A DNA stretch of 64,000 nt. Source: Lachnospiraceae bacterium. GTDB lineage: Bacteria > Bacillota > Clostridia > Lachnospirales > Lachnospiraceae. Numbering within the stretch: position 1 is the stretch's first letter; each line of letters starts with the position of its first letter. Below, piece by piece: positions 50,007 through 60,046 of this stretch. Both the position numbers and the translations under genes were made by a program. The stretch spans positions 22,303-86,302 of the forward strand of contig CAJTBO010000010.1 of assembly GCA_910573755.1 (NCBI GenBank), read 5' to 3'. The notes beneath the pieces are model-generated. The model did no database searches and was not told where the DNA came from. It saw only the letters and a list, made by a program, of their open reading frames with translations.

Positions 50007-53000
50007 ATGAGCGAAAAGAAAGTATACAAAGAATATTTTGATATCGATCCGAAATACTATGCCGCCGTAACAGCAGATCTGATTAAACAGGGAAAAGTAA
50101 GCTGGAAAAATTTCTATCCACACGAAACATTTGTGAAGCTGTTGGAGAAAACTCATATGGTATTGTCAGGAAAAGATCCTCGTTCTCTTTGGGTAGAGGG
50201 GGCGTATGGGACAGGTAAATCTCATGCTGCATTAACAGTAAAATCCCTGTTGGAAGCTGATGACGATGAAGTTAGAGCTTATTTTGAAGATTATGGATTG
50301 AGCAACGATTTGTGTCAGAAATTGATTACTGATAAGAATGGTGGAAAGATTATAACAATTCATAGAATTGGTTCTGCTTTCATTCGTTCGGATCAGGATT
50401 TGATATTAGCAGTTCAGGATAGTATCAAGTCTGCTCTTTATGAAGAAAATTTGGAAAATTATGGAGAGGAATCTTTAAAGGAAGCTGCATTGAAATGGCT
50501 GGAAGACGATATAAACAGAGAATATTTTAATGCATTGATTCATAAAGACGAATATGCGTGGGCATTTGGTGGAGAGGAAGTTACTACTATTATTGAAAAG
50601 CTAAAGAATGAAAGTAATGACGTACAGACAACCATGCGGAACATTCTGAAAGTGGCAGAAGATAACGGCATTACGGCACTTCGGTTGGATATATTGGGGT
50701 TAGCCAGTTGGATTAAAGCTGTAATTGCTAAAAATAATATCAGTGCTATTTTATTTGTGTGGGATGAATTTACAGAGTTTTTTCAAAATAATCCTAATTC
50801 ACTGACCGGATTTCAAACGCTGGCTGAGATAAGTTTGTCGCACCCATTTTATTTTATGATTGTTTCGCATGAAAGCCGTTCTTTGTTTGTAAATGCAGAT
50901 ACAGCGAAGAAGATATTAGATCGTTTTGTGCCATCAGTGAAAATAGAACTGCCTGAAAATATGGCATTTCGTTTAATGGCTCAAGCAATGAAGAAAACAT
51001 CGGATAGCGTACTGGCGAGTGAATGGAATAAATATGCCAGCGAATTAAATGACGAATTAATAAGTGTGCGTAACACGATTGAGTCGAGTGCGAAGAAAGA
51101 ATCAACAATGGGGCAAAAAACGGTTATAACTGATGGCGAATTGCAGTCAATAGTACCGATTCATCCGTATGCTGCACTGATGTTGAAACATTTATCGGTA
51201 GCGTTTAGTTCCAATCAGAGAAGCATGTTTGATTTTATTATTAGCAACGACATGACAGATGCGAAAGGTTTCAAATGGTTTATCAATACATATGGACCTT
51301 TGGATAATCAAAATTTGCTTACGATTGATATGTTGTGGGATTTCTTTAATGGTAAGGGACAAAATGGATTAAATGACGATGTGAGGGTGATTCTAGATTC
51401 TTATAATCTGTTGCAGAATGACAAATTGACATTTGATGAACAGAGAGTATTTAAGACAGTATTATTATTACAGGCAATCTCGCTCAGAGTTAGCGGGGTT
51501 GAATTACTGCGCCCGAATGATATGAATGTGGATTTAGCTTTTTCCGGGACGGATTGGAGCAAAGGCAAAGGGAAAAGTATTGCTGAAAAACTTTGCAGAG
51601 ATGGGTTGATTTTCAAAAAGCCAGTTGGCGGGGGGAAGATGGAATATACTGTGGCAAACAGTACAGGAGATGCCGCAACGATTGAAAAGATAAAGAAAGA
51701 AATAAGAGAAGAAACAAAAACACAGAACTTGATTGTAAATGCGGATTTATTGGCAGCAATTCAGCTTCCGGCATCTATAAAAGGAAGATTTGAATTGGAA
51801 GGTTCCGCTGTGGGAAATTTTGCCGGATCAATATCAAAAGCATCACAGACAGTGAAGCCAAATAGATATAAGATAATTGTATCATTTGCTATGGATGATA
51901 CGGAAGAGGGGCAAATAAAAGATTTGACTATTAAAGCTGCAAGTGATAGTGAAGATAGTATTATGTTTATTGAGTGTCTAACAACGATGGGACAGGATTT
52001 GTTGGAACAGTATATTGAAAATATGGCATATAGCCGTTATTATGCCAAGAATGATAAAGGTAGGGCTACCAGCTTTGAACAACAGGCAATCAGATGCCTA
52101 AATGAATGGAAACAGAAGATATCTGCCGGTGCGTTTATGCTTTATACAAGTGATAATAGAAGCGGAGTTCGTTTGGCAGGCTTGCAGGCGCTGCAGGATG
52201 AATTGAAGGCAGTTGAACATCAGAAATATTATTATGGATTAAGCCAATACAGTGTCATTGATAATATGTTTTCTAAGGGACCTTTGGCACAAGGAGCGGA
52301 GTGTGGGATTAATCAGTCATTGGCTGGAACATTTAAGTCAAGCAATGAAAAGAATAGTCTTGAGAAAGCGTTGAACGGTGCGTGGAAAATAGATAAATAT
52401 TGGGAAGATTCTAGTAAAAAGAGCCTTCCGATTGTACGGATTAAGAATAGGGTTGAAGAATTGGTGCAGCAAGGGTTTTCAAATGCGGCTGGACGAGTAA
52501 GCATTCTTGCCATTTTTGAGGCTTTGGAGGAAGCTCCATATGGTTTTATACCAAGTAATATTTCTGCATTTGTGATGGGATTTGTCTTGAAAGAGTATTC
52601 TCTGTCAGACTACTTTTGGAGTAATGGCTCCAATAGTGAAAGTATGTCTGTAAATAAAATGAAACAGATGATTGCCAATGCACTGAATCAAAAAGTGACG
52701 CCGAATCGAAATTATAAAGAAGAGTATATTGTGGCTATGAGTTTGGAGCAAAAGGCATTTTTGAGATGCACAGCAAAGGTATTTCATATTGCCGATAATC
52801 AATGCGGTTCTATAGAAAGCGCAAGAGATCAGCTTAGAAGCAGGATGAAACAGTTGACATTTCCTATTTGGTGTGTAAAATCTTTGCTTGCAGATGAGGA
52901 TTTATCAAGTTCCATAGAAGATGTTTCGAAAGTGATTGACTGTTACTGCGGAATTGCCAATACAGCAAACAGCATGAAAAACTCGGAAAGTGATCTCGCA

Positions 53001-54224
53001 GATTCTATTGGAAGAAAAATAAATGCAAATGCCAATATTGTTGACGATCTTATAAAACTTATCACAAACGAAAAATGCAAAGATGGCATGCTTGCATATA
53101 TTAGAAATTACAGATCGGGCATATTGGAAACATTAGCACTGAATATCGGTGATAACGGTGCATACATAGATCAAGTAAAACAGAAATTTAACGCAGATGC
53201 GGCAAACTGGGTTTGGAGTTCTGAAACCGCAGATGAAAAAATTGACGATGTAATTTTGGAATATCAGATTATTGTAGAGAGCAACAAGCTGAATCCCAGA
53301 GCAATGTCTTTACATGATGCGATCGTTGAATGGAATAAACGCTCAAGTAATATTAGAATTTCTTTTGAGGCATTGAGAAAATATGTAGGCACTTTAGAAA
53401 GCTTTTTAGAGCAATTGCTTTTGATGCAGAGAAGTGGAAGCTTGCAAGAGCAAAATAAGTCAAAGTTCTATGATTGCTTAGTTACAGAAGGAAATAACTT
53501 TACGGAATTTTATAAAAATCAGATACAGTATTTTGAGCGGGCGGCTGCAACTTTTATTGAGGATTTAGATGATCAGGATATAGAAAAACTGTATTCTGAT
53601 ATTCCAAATGGGCAGTTTACGAAATCAAGTACAGAGTATTTCAACTATATAGAAGGTCAAGTAAAAATATTTTTGCGAAATCAAGCAAAGAGAAGATTGT
53701 TCGCAGTATGGAAAGATAAAACGGGAACGAAATCACCAGCAGATTGGTCTAATACATACCAAACGCCTATTTACTGCATGTTTGACGATGAGGAAAGAAG
53801 CAGTGTGAGAGAAATTCTTGAGCCATTTGATGATAAGATGGCAACAGAAGAGATGGTAAAAAGAACGATTGCATATTTGGAGAAGGCAGATTTTTATAGG
53901 CGGCTTTCTAATTCGGAAGAACGAAATCGTTGCTTCCGGCAAAGAGTCATTGGCGATTATGCAGTTATTTTAAAAGACTCTGATGAAATTAGAGAGTATC
54001 TTGCAGATCATGTAACGGAAGCGCCTCATGCATGGTTTGATAATTCAACAGTAAGAAATAAACTGAAATCATTGTGTGAAAAACAATATTTATTAAAAGG
54101 TAAGGACACAGCGATGGAAATTATCAATAACATGGATGCGGATGAAGCAAAAAAATATTTGTGTGACTTGATTGCTGACAATCCTACTGTGGGAATGGAG
54201 ATTATAAAAAACAGAAAAGAATAG
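50007..54224 (+). CDS. brxC: BREX BrxC ATPase
   Basis: A 1405-aa P-loop ATPase, the large motor-like protein of BREX. Walker A is VEGAYGTGKSHAAL (63-76), Walker B AILFVWDEFTEFF (about 247-259), with the nearby sensor segment FYFMIVSHESRSLF. The rest is a long helical chain typical of the DUF6079/PglY-BrxC family. It probably couples ATP hydrolysis to DNA or complex remodelling. AAAGGAG precedes ATG 50007. Gene order brxP-brxC-pglZ-brxL matches BREX type 4. Confidence 0.88.
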   Translation: MSEKKVYKEYFDIDPKYYAAVTADLIKQGKVSWKNFYPHETFVKLLEKTHMVLSGKDPRSLWVEGAYGTGKSHAALTVKSLLEADDDEVRAYFEDYGLSNDLCQKLITDKNGGKIITIHRIGSAFIRSDQDLILAVQDSIKSALYEENLENYGEESLKEAALKWLEDDINREYFNALIHKDEYAWAFGGEEVTTIIEKLKNESNDVQTTMRNILKVAEDNGITALRLDILGLASWIKAVIAKNNISAILFVWDEFTEFFQNNPNSLTGFQTLAEISLSHPFYFMIVSHESRSLFVNADTAKKILDRFVPSVKIELPENMAFRLMAQAMKKTSDSVLASEWNKYASELNDELISVRNTIESSAKKESTMGQKTVITDGELQSIVPIHPYAALMLKHLSVAFSSNQRSMFDFIISNDMTDAKGFKWFINTYGPLDNQNLLTIDMLWDFFNGKGQNGLNDDVRVILDSYNLLQNDKLTFDEQRVFKTVLLLQAISLRVSGVELLRPNDMNVDLAFSGTDWSKGKGKSIAEKLCRDGLIFKKPVGGGKMEYTVANSTGDAATIEKIKKEIREETKTQNLIVNADLLAAIQLPASIKGRFELEGSAVGNFAGSISKASQTVKPNRYKIIVSFAMDDTEEGQIKDLTIKAASDSEDSIMFIECLTTMGQDLLEQYIENMAYSRYYAKNDKGRATSFEQQAIRCLNEWKQKISAGAFMLYTSDNRSGVRLAGLQALQDELKAVEHQKYYYGLSQYSVIDNMFSKGPLAQGAECGINQSLAGTFKSSNEKNSLEKALNGAWKIDKYWEDSSKKSLPIVRIKNRVEELVQQGFSNAAGRVSILAIFEALEEAPYGFIPSNISAFVMGFVLKEYSLSDYFWSNGSNSESMSVNKMKQMIANALNQKVTPNRNYKEEYIVAMSLEQKAFLRCTAKVFHIADNQCGSIESARDQLRSRMKQLTFPIWCVKSLLADEDLSSSIEDVSKVIDCYCGIANTANSMKNSESDLADSIGRKINANANIVDDLIKLITNEKCKDGMLAYIRNYRSGILETLALNIGDNGAYIDQVKQKFNADAANWVWSSETADEKIDDVILEYQIIVESNKLNPRAMSLHDAIVEWNKRSSNIRISFEALRKYVGTLESFLEQLLLMQRSGSLQEQNKSKFYDCLVTEGNNFTEFYKNQIQYFERAAATFIEDLDDQDIEKLYSDIPNGQFTKSSTEYFNYIEGQVKIFLRNQAKRRLFAVWKDKTGTKSPADWSNTYQTPIYCMFDDEERSSVREILEPFDDKMATEEMVKRTIAYLEKADFYRRLSNSEERNRCFRQRVIGDYAVILKDSDEIREYLADHVTEAPHAWFDNSTVRNKLKSLCEKQYLLKGKDTAMEIINNMDADEAKKYLCDLIADNPTVGMEIIKNRKE

Positions 54225-54237
54225 GGAGGCTGTAGGC

Positions 54238-56571
54238 ATGTACTGCGATAGCATAGAAGAAGGTTTTAAGCAAATAAGCGCATACTTCAAGGGCAAGTGT
54301 ACCGGATATACACTGGTTATAGATACAGAAAATATCAAAGTATATAGCGAAATCATACAACGATTAGAAGCTGATAAATCAAAAAATTGCAGTTATGTTT
54401 CTGATAGCTGTCGGAAAAATGGTCTACCAAATATTGAGGAATGTATTTCTCATATATCTAGAGCGGGCGATTATGTGCTTATTGGAAGTTCACAGGCAAT
54501 GATGTTAAAAAGTGAACGCGATTTGGAAGACTATGTGGATACTGTTTTGGGGCATACGATTAGCGGTCATGCTTTGATTGTTCTTTACTATTGTAAAAGA
54601 TATATTGAAAAGTTTGAGAAACGTGATCCGCGAATTACAAAAAGAACAATTATGTTTCATGTTGAACAATCGCCATTGCCTCAAATTGCACTTATAAAAG
54701 AAAACGTGAGAAATACATCATTCGAAATGAAGAGTATAAAACATCTTTTATGCTATTTAGAAAAGATGACAGAGATGCAATTAAATGAACATAGAGTTAT
54801 TCCAGTCAATACCAATTTTGACAAGAAATTTTTTTCGAAAGCAATGTATCAAGTAGTAGAGGCAGAGGGGATTTATGAATCGTTAACGAAACAATATCCT
54901 GAAATTGCTGGTGCAACAGAAAAAAGTTATGGGACGGATGAACAGTGGAAATGGCTTGATATAAAAATGCACGACAAAAAATCTTTGTCGGGTGTTATCT
55001 ATGAGGAATTTGGTAATACATCAAACTTGGAATATATGATTCGGGATCTTGATTGTCAGAAAGAGCCATATAAATATTGGCTTTGTTGGCTTGCTATGAA
55101 AGCTTTTGGGACAAGCAATTGCTATTTGAAAAAAGTATTGAAATATAGTAAAAATGAAAATGATTTTGAGGAGCATATTTATTTAGATTTGGCGGATGAA
55201 AATATTGATGCACCGAATTTTGAAAATTTATATTTGGAACGTAAAAATTTGCTAGTGTATATTCCAGAAAGGTTGTCGTTTATAGCAAAATATTGTGAGA
55301 AGCTGGGACGCTATGAAAAGAATGCAATATATTATTTGACGGATCAAAGCGAAGCAGAAGAAGTTGAATTTATAAGATGTTTGTGTATATACGATTATTC
55401 AGAAGATGAGTTGTGTATTGCTGCAAAACATTTCTCAACTGCATTAGCATTGTATTTGGATAAGTTCTATTTTGATAATGTGAATACGAGGGTAGCTGAT
55501 ACAGACAATGATTTAAGAGGGGTATTAACACAATATTTTCAAGAGTATAAACTACAAAAAGTTACAAATAGAATCTATTCGGATTTCGAGGATACGGTTA
55601 ACAAATTTGCGATAGATAGACCCTATAATAAATTACGTCCCAGAAGTAGTATCATTGCGCAGTTAGATAAAGAGAATGCGGAACTTTTCTTTTTTGATGC
55701 GTTGGGTGTAGAGTATTTATCTTTTATAAAGGCGAAATGCGAAGAGTATGATTTAATTATTGAAATAGCAGTAGGGCATTGCGAACTTCCGTCAATTACA
55801 GAAAAGAATAAGGAATTTATTCAGTATTTTGGAGGAAAATACAGAAAGATTGATGGTTTGGATGAATTAAAGCATCATAGTCAGATATATGACTACGAAA
55901 AAAGGAAAGAACCGATTCATATTTTTAGGGAATTAGAAATTATTGACGCAGAATTGAGAAGAATCCATTCATTGCTGATTCAAGGAGCGATTTCTAAGGC
56001 AATTGTTGCTTCGGATCATGGAGCAAGCAGGTTGGCTGTTATTTATGGACGGGAGAATGATTCGATATTAGAACTTGATGAAAAAGCACAGCATAGTGGT
56101 AGATGCTGCCCTGCAGAAATTAATCCAGATATTCCTTATGTGGCATATGAAGATGGGTTTGCTGTACTTGCAAATTATGAACGTTTTCGTGGTGGACGAA
56201 AAGCAAATGTTGAGGTACATGGTGGGGCAACGTTGGAAGAGGTTGTTGTGCCGGTTATTACTATCAGTAGAAAACCTGAAAATATCGAATATTGTTTCAC
56301 TAATCCGATAATTATTCTGAAGCAGAAAGATGTAGCGACATTGACCTTATATTGTAATATCCCTATGAATAAACCAAGAATACTTGTTAATCAGACTTTC
56401 TATGATGGGGAATTTGTGGCAGATCAGAAACATGCGAAATTTGTAATGCCTGAGTTGAAACGAAGTAGGGAATACATAGCGGAAATATATGATGGGGATA
56501 CCAGTTTATCAGTATCCTTAAAGTTCAAAATTCAAAAGAGTATGGGGCAAGAAGTGGACTTACTTGCATAG
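54238..56571 (+). CDS. pglZ: BREX PglZ, alkaline-phosphatase-fold protein
   Basis: A 777-aa protein. The C-terminal half has the PglZ alkaline-phosphatase superfamily fold: FFFDALGVEYLSF (metal-binding D, about 484), IVASDHGASRLAVI (DHG, about 592), and EVHGGATLEEVVVPVI (H and GG, about 660). The N-terminal half is a helical adapter domain. PglZ is a core BREX component needed for phage defence; some family members show metal-dependent nuclease or phosphodiesterase activity. AGGGAGG precedes the ATG. It begins 13 bases after brxC. Confidence 0.88.
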   Translation: MYCDSIEEGFKQISAYFKGKCTGYTLVIDTENIKVYSEIIQRLEADKSKNCSYVSDSCRKNGLPNIEECISHISRAGDYVLIGSSQAMMLKSERDLEDYVDTVLGHTISGHALIVLYYCKRYIEKFEKRDPRITKRTIMFHVEQSPLPQIALIKENVRNTSFEMKSIKHLLCYLEKMTEMQLNEHRVIPVNTNFDKKFFSKAMYQVVEAEGIYESLTKQYPEIAGATEKSYGTDEQWKWLDIKMHDKKSLSGVIYEEFGNTSNLEYMIRDLDCQKEPYKYWLCWLAMKAFGTSNCYLKKVLKYSKNENDFEEHIYLDLADENIDAPNFENLYLERKNLLVYIPERLSFIAKYCEKLGRYEKNAIYYLTDQSEAEEVEFIRCLCIYDYSEDELCIAAKHFSTALALYLDKFYFDNVNTRVADTDNDLRGVLTQYFQEYKLQKVTNRIYSDFEDTVNKFAIDRPYNKLRPRSSIIAQLDKENAELFFFDALGVEYLSFIKAKCEEYDLIIEIAVGHCELPSITEKNKEFIQYFGGKYRKIDGLDELKHHSQIYDYEKRKEPIHIFRELEIIDAELRRIHSLLIQGAISKAIVASDHGASRLAVIYGRENDSILELDEKAQHSGRCCPAEINPDIPYVAYEDGFAVLANYERFRGGRKANVEVHGGATLEEVVVPVITISRKPENIEYCFTNPIIILKQKDVATLTLYCNIPMNKPRILVNQTFYDGEFVADQKHAKFVMPELKRSREYIAEIYDGDTSLSVSLKFKIQKSMGQEVDLLA

Positions 56572-56590
56572 ATGACAGGAGGCAGATTGG

Positions 56591-58057
56591 ATGGGTGAAT
56601 TTGAATATGATAATTTGAGAAGACCAGTGTTGGAAAGACTCCGAGATTGTTTTGATCAAATGGTAGTATATAAGGATTTGAAGAAGAGTAACTTTATTTC
56701 TTCATTTAAACTTCCTTCATTTATGAGAGATTGGGTATTAAAGCGTTTTCAAGATGATGACGGCGTACTTGATATAGAAGGAGCAACCGATTTTATTAAG
56801 GAATTTATTCCTAAAAAGGAAGACTGGAAATCAATAAAAAATAGGGTGGTAAATTATCAGGAACAGGTTAAATTTCTTGCAAAAATTTCTGTCGAAATAG
56901 ATATTAAAACAGGAAGTATTTCTTTTGCATTACCTGATTTTGCGTTGAATTATAAGGAAACGGTAATTCCTAGAAATGTATGGGATTTGTATGGAGAGGC
57001 ATTGCTGAAAGCAGAAGAAAATTGGGGAATCGTAGAATTAGGATATCAGTTTCCAGAGGATAAAAAGAAAGGGAAAATCAAGCTGGTTAGCTTCAAGGAG
57101 TTTTGCCCTTATTCTGTAGATTTGGACGAATTTAAATATGCGCGGGATGAATTTGGACTGAATGAATGGATAGACATTCTTCTTGGTGCAGTTGATTATA
57201 ATGCTAAGGGATATGAGAACCAAAATCAAAAATTAGCAATGATAACGAGGCTTTTACCTTTTGTGGAAAAGAGATTAAATTTGATTGAACTTGCGCCGAA
57301 GGGAACGGGAAAATCATATTTGTTTGGGCAGGTTAGCCGCTTTGGTTGGTTGTCATCCGGAGGAACAATGTCGCGTGCAAAAATGTTTTATGATATTTCC
57401 AAAAGGCAGGAAGGCTTAGTGTTTGGACATGATTATGTGGCATTGGATGAGGTACAGACAATTAACTTCACTGACGTAGATGAAATGCGCGGCGCATTAA
57501 AAGGATACATGGAAAATGGAAAGTATACAGTGGCAAATCATGAAGGAGCTGCTGATTCAGGTATTATTCTGTTAGGGAATATATCTGCAAATAGTATGAA
57601 CGAATATCAAAATATGTTTGCTGAATTACCAACTGTATTTCATGAAAGTGCATTAATAGACAGATTTCATGGTTTTTTAAAGGGATGGGATTTGCCCAGA
57701 ATGACGGATGACTTAAAGATATGTGATTGGGCGCTAAATTCTGAGTATTTTACCACTATCATGCATGCTTTGAGGGATGATCCAAGTTATCGTGCGATAG
57801 TTGATTTGCTGGTGGAAGTACCAGATAAGTCTGACACTCGTGATACAGAAGCAATTAAACGAATTGCGACAGCATATATGAAGCTGTTATTTCCAAACGT
57901 GCGAAAAGCGGAAGATATTTCGGCAAGGAACTTTAATCTTTTTTGTTTGCGTCCGGCTATGGAAATGCGAGGAATAATAAAGATTCAGTTAGGAATTTTA
58001 GATCCGGAAGAGTTTGGAGGAAAGTCGGTTCCGTCACTGACAGTGAAAGATTTGTGA
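56591..58057 (+). CDS. brxL: BREX BrxL, Lon-like AAA+ protein
   Basis: A 488-aa AAA+ protein. An N-terminal winged-helix-like domain precedes Walker A LAPKGTGKSYLFGQVSRFGW (about 235-254). Walker B is YVALDEVQTINF; then LLGNISANSM and ALIDRFHGFLKGWDLPRM (arginine-finger region). Known BrxL binds DNA as a hexamer/dodecamer barrel. It is shorter than type 1 BrxL and seems to lack the C-terminal Lon protease-like part, which fits type 4. AGGAGG lies eight bases before ATG. Its stop overlaps the start of the next small gene. Confidence 0.87.
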   Translation: MGEFEYDNLRRPVLERLRDCFDQMVVYKDLKKSNFISSFKLPSFMRDWVLKRFQDDDGVLDIEGATDFIKEFIPKKEDWKSIKNRVVNYQEQVKFLAKISVEIDIKTGSISFALPDFALNYKETVIPRNVWDLYGEALLKAEENWGIVELGYQFPEDKKKGKIKLVSFKEFCPYSVDLDEFKYARDEFGLNEWIDILLGAVDYNAKGYENQNQKLAMITRLLPFVEKRLNLIELAPKGTGKSYLFGQVSRFGWLSSGGTMSRAKMFYDISKRQEGLVFGHDYVALDEVQTINFTDVDEMRGALKGYMENGKYTVANHEGAADSGIILLGNISANSMNEYQNMFAELPTVFHESALIDRFHGFLKGWDLPRMTDDLKICDWALNSEYFTTIMHALRDDPSYRAIVDLLVEVPDKSDTRDTEAIKRIATAYMKLLFPNVRKAEDISARNFNLFCLRPAMEMRGIIKIQLGILDPEEFGGKSVPSLTVKDL

Positions 58058-58254
58058 TGAAAAAAGTATGTATTTCATGTGGAACAGAAAATTTGCCTAA
58101 AAATACAATTGGAATTAATAAGAAACTTCTTGGAGAAAAAGTGGATAGTTTTTATTGCATTGATTGTTTGGCAGAATATCTTGGTGTTTCAAAACAGGAT
58201 ATTATGGATAAAGTGGAAGAATTTAAAGAGCAAGGGTGTAAACTGTTTGAATAA
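58057..58254 (+). CDS. CxxC mini-protein coupled to brxL and the cysteine desulfurase
   Basis: A 65-aa protein with two CxxC pairs: VCISCGTENLPKN (C5, C8) and SFYCIDCLAEYLG (C34, C37), giving a zinc ribbon or a rubredoxin-like iron or sulfur carrier site. A helical tail (DIMDKVEEFKEQGCKLFE) has one more Cys. ATG 58057 overlaps the TGA of brxL (TGATG), and it stops one base before the desulfurase start, so all three are translationally linked. A role as sulfur carrier or adapter between desulfurase and BrxP is an attractive but untested idea. Confidence 0.72.
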   Translation: MKKVCISCGTENLPKNTIGINKKLLGEKVDSFYCIDCLAEYLGVSKQDIMDKVEEFKEQGCKLFE

Positions 58255-58255
58255 T

Positions 58256-59413
58256 ATGAAGAAAATTTATGCAGATCATGCGGCTACAACTAAATTATCA
58301 GCAAATGCATTGAGGGCTATGATGCCATACTTACGCGAGGATTTTAAAAATCCCTCAACATTATATTCATCGGCGCGAATACCTAGAAAAGCTATTGAAG
58401 ATGCAAGGGATACGATAGCAAAGGCAATCGGTGCTTTTTCAGATGAGATTATTTTTACATCAGGAGGGACAGAATCTGATAATTGGGCGATAAAAAATAT
58501 GCTGTTTTCCAAGGATGTGTATAAAAGCAAAATTATTACGAGTAGTATTGAACATCATGCAATATTAAATTCGTGTAAGGCGATGGAAAAACTCGGATTT
58601 GAGGTCATTTATTTGCCTGTTGATAAGGAAGGGATTGTCACTCCCAATGTTCTTGAAAAAGAAATAGGAAGTGATGTTGCGCTTGTTTCTATAATATATG
58701 CTAATAATGAAATAGGAACTATACAGAATATTAAAGAACTTGCAACTATAGCACATAAATATGGCGCACTATTTCATACAGATGCAGTACAAGCGGTAGG
58801 ACATATTGAAATTCAAGTTCATGAATTAGATGTGGATATGTTGTCTGCGTCAGCGCATAAATTTAATGGACCGAAAGGAGTTGGATTCCTGTATTTAAAA
58901 AAAGGTGTAAAAATAGAACCTTTCATTACTGGCGGAAGTCAGGAGTTAGGGAAGAGAGCAGGGACAGAAAATGTTGCAAGTATCGTGGGTATGGCGGAGG
59001 CTTTGAAAGAAAATGTATTGAGTTTGAAAGATAATACCAGATATCTCTTATCTTTGGAAAAAGTATTTTTAGATTTGCTTAAAAAGGTTAATATTGATTT
59101 TATTGTCAATGGTTCGAACAATAAAAATCCTGGAAATATTTCATTGTCAATAGCAAATGCTGATGGAGAACTATTACTGCATAGATTGGATCTAAAAGGT
59201 ATAGAAGTAGCAACGGGCTCGGCATGTGATTCTATGAATAATCAAATTTCACATATTATTCGTGCAATAGGAGTTCCGGAAAAATATGCAAGAGGAACGA
59301 TAAGAATTAGTTTGGGTGTGGAAAATACCATAGAAGACATCGACATTATTGTGCGGGAACTGTCTGATATAGTAAGTAGCTTACAGAGAGAAAACAATTT
59401 TGTGGGCGAATAA
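58256..59413 (+). CDS. Cysteine desulfurase (IscS/NifS/DndA-like)
   Basis: A 385-aa PLP enzyme releasing sulfur from cysteine as a persulfide. Features: YADHAATTKLS start, GGTESDNWAI, SSIEHHAIL (H101), FHTDAVQAVG (D176), SASAHKFNGPKG (PLP-Lys K202), and catalytic C324 in VATGSACDSM. The family start matches ATG 58256, although the frame is open further upstream inside the mini-protein gene. It has no clear ribosome site of its own and depends on coupling. No IscU or other Fe-S genes lie near, so a dedicated role for the BREX operon is likely: donor of sulfur to BrxP, as DndA serves DndC, or maturation of its iron-sulfur clusters. Confidence 0.9.
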   Translation: MKKIYADHAATTKLSANALRAMMPYLREDFKNPSTLYSSARIPRKAIEDARDTIAKAIGAFSDEIIFTSGGTESDNWAIKNMLFSKDVYKSKIITSSIEHHAILNSCKAMEKLGFEVIYLPVDKEGIVTPNVLEKEIGSDVALVSIIYANNEIGTIQNIKELATIAHKYGALFHTDAVQAVGHIEIQVHELDVDMLSASAHKFNGPKGVGFLYLKKGVKIEPFITGGSQELGKRAGTENVASIVGMAEALKENVLSLKDNTRYLLSLEKVFLDLLKKVNIDFIVNGSNNKNPGNISLSIANADGELLLHRLDLKGIEVATGSACDSMNNQISHIIRAIGVPEKYARGTIRISLGVENTIEDIDIIVRELSDIVSSLQRENNFVGE

Positions 59414-59511
59414 TACTCAAAAGTATACTGTTTTAGAATGGTTCTGTTTAGATGTGCATGGACAGGAATATGACAGAGTAAATTCAATTGTAATTTTGAA
59501 AGGAAGAATAA

Positions 59512-59988
59512 ATGATACAACCAAATAAAATGAAAGAAGAAGCTAAGAAAAAAGAAAACGAAAATTTTCAATTCCGTAGCTATTTGAAAGGTCATGCGGA
59601 CGAGGATGGGTTAGACAAGCAATTTTTACGATTACATAAAGAACTCTTTGCAGACTATGATTGCAGCAAATGCAGAAACTGCTGCAAGATGTATAAAGGA
59701 AGTATTCCAGCAGAAGATATTGACAGTGATGCACAATACTTGGGAATAACACCCGAACAGTTTATTGATATTTACTTGGAAAAAGAAGAGTATGGCATGA
59801 ACTATCAGACGAAGCATAAACCATGTGATTTTTTACAGGAAAATGGCAACTGTAAATTGGGCGATTGTAAACCTGATAGCTGCAAAAAATATCCATATAC
59901 TGACCAGCCGGAGAGATTGTCAAGTTTGCTTAGTATATTAGACGTGATAGAGATTTGTCCGGTAGCTTTTGAGATTTTGAGAGATTAA
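59512..59988 (+). CDS. YkgJ-family Cys-cluster protein
   Basis: A 158-aa protein with the YkgJ-type zinc/iron-chelating pattern: YDCSKCRNCCKMYKGSI and later KPCDFLQENGNCKLGDCKPD, SCKKYPY. The N-terminal helix is charged. Function of the family is unknown; a role in metal or iron-sulfur handling is assumed. AAAGGAAG lies before the ATG. It follows the desulfurase by 98 bases, so it may belong to the sulfur part of the BREX island, but it could also be an independent gene. Confidence 0.8.
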   Translation: MIQPNKMKEEAKKKENENFQFRSYLKGHADEDGLDKQFLRLHKELFADYDCSKCRNCCKMYKGSIPAEDIDSDAQYLGITPEQFIDIYLEKEEYGMNYQTKHKPCDFLQENGNCKLGDCKPDSCKKYPYTDQPERLSSLLSILDVIEICPVAFEILRD

Positions 59989-60046
59989 AGGAAGAATATA
60001 GATTTAGATTGCGTAGATGAGATTGTAATGGCAGATTGGAGGCAAT

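Noticed and set aside
45480..59413. BREX type 1 or 2
   Set aside because: No PglX methyltransferase, BrxA/BrxB or PglW in the island; the gene order fits type 4.
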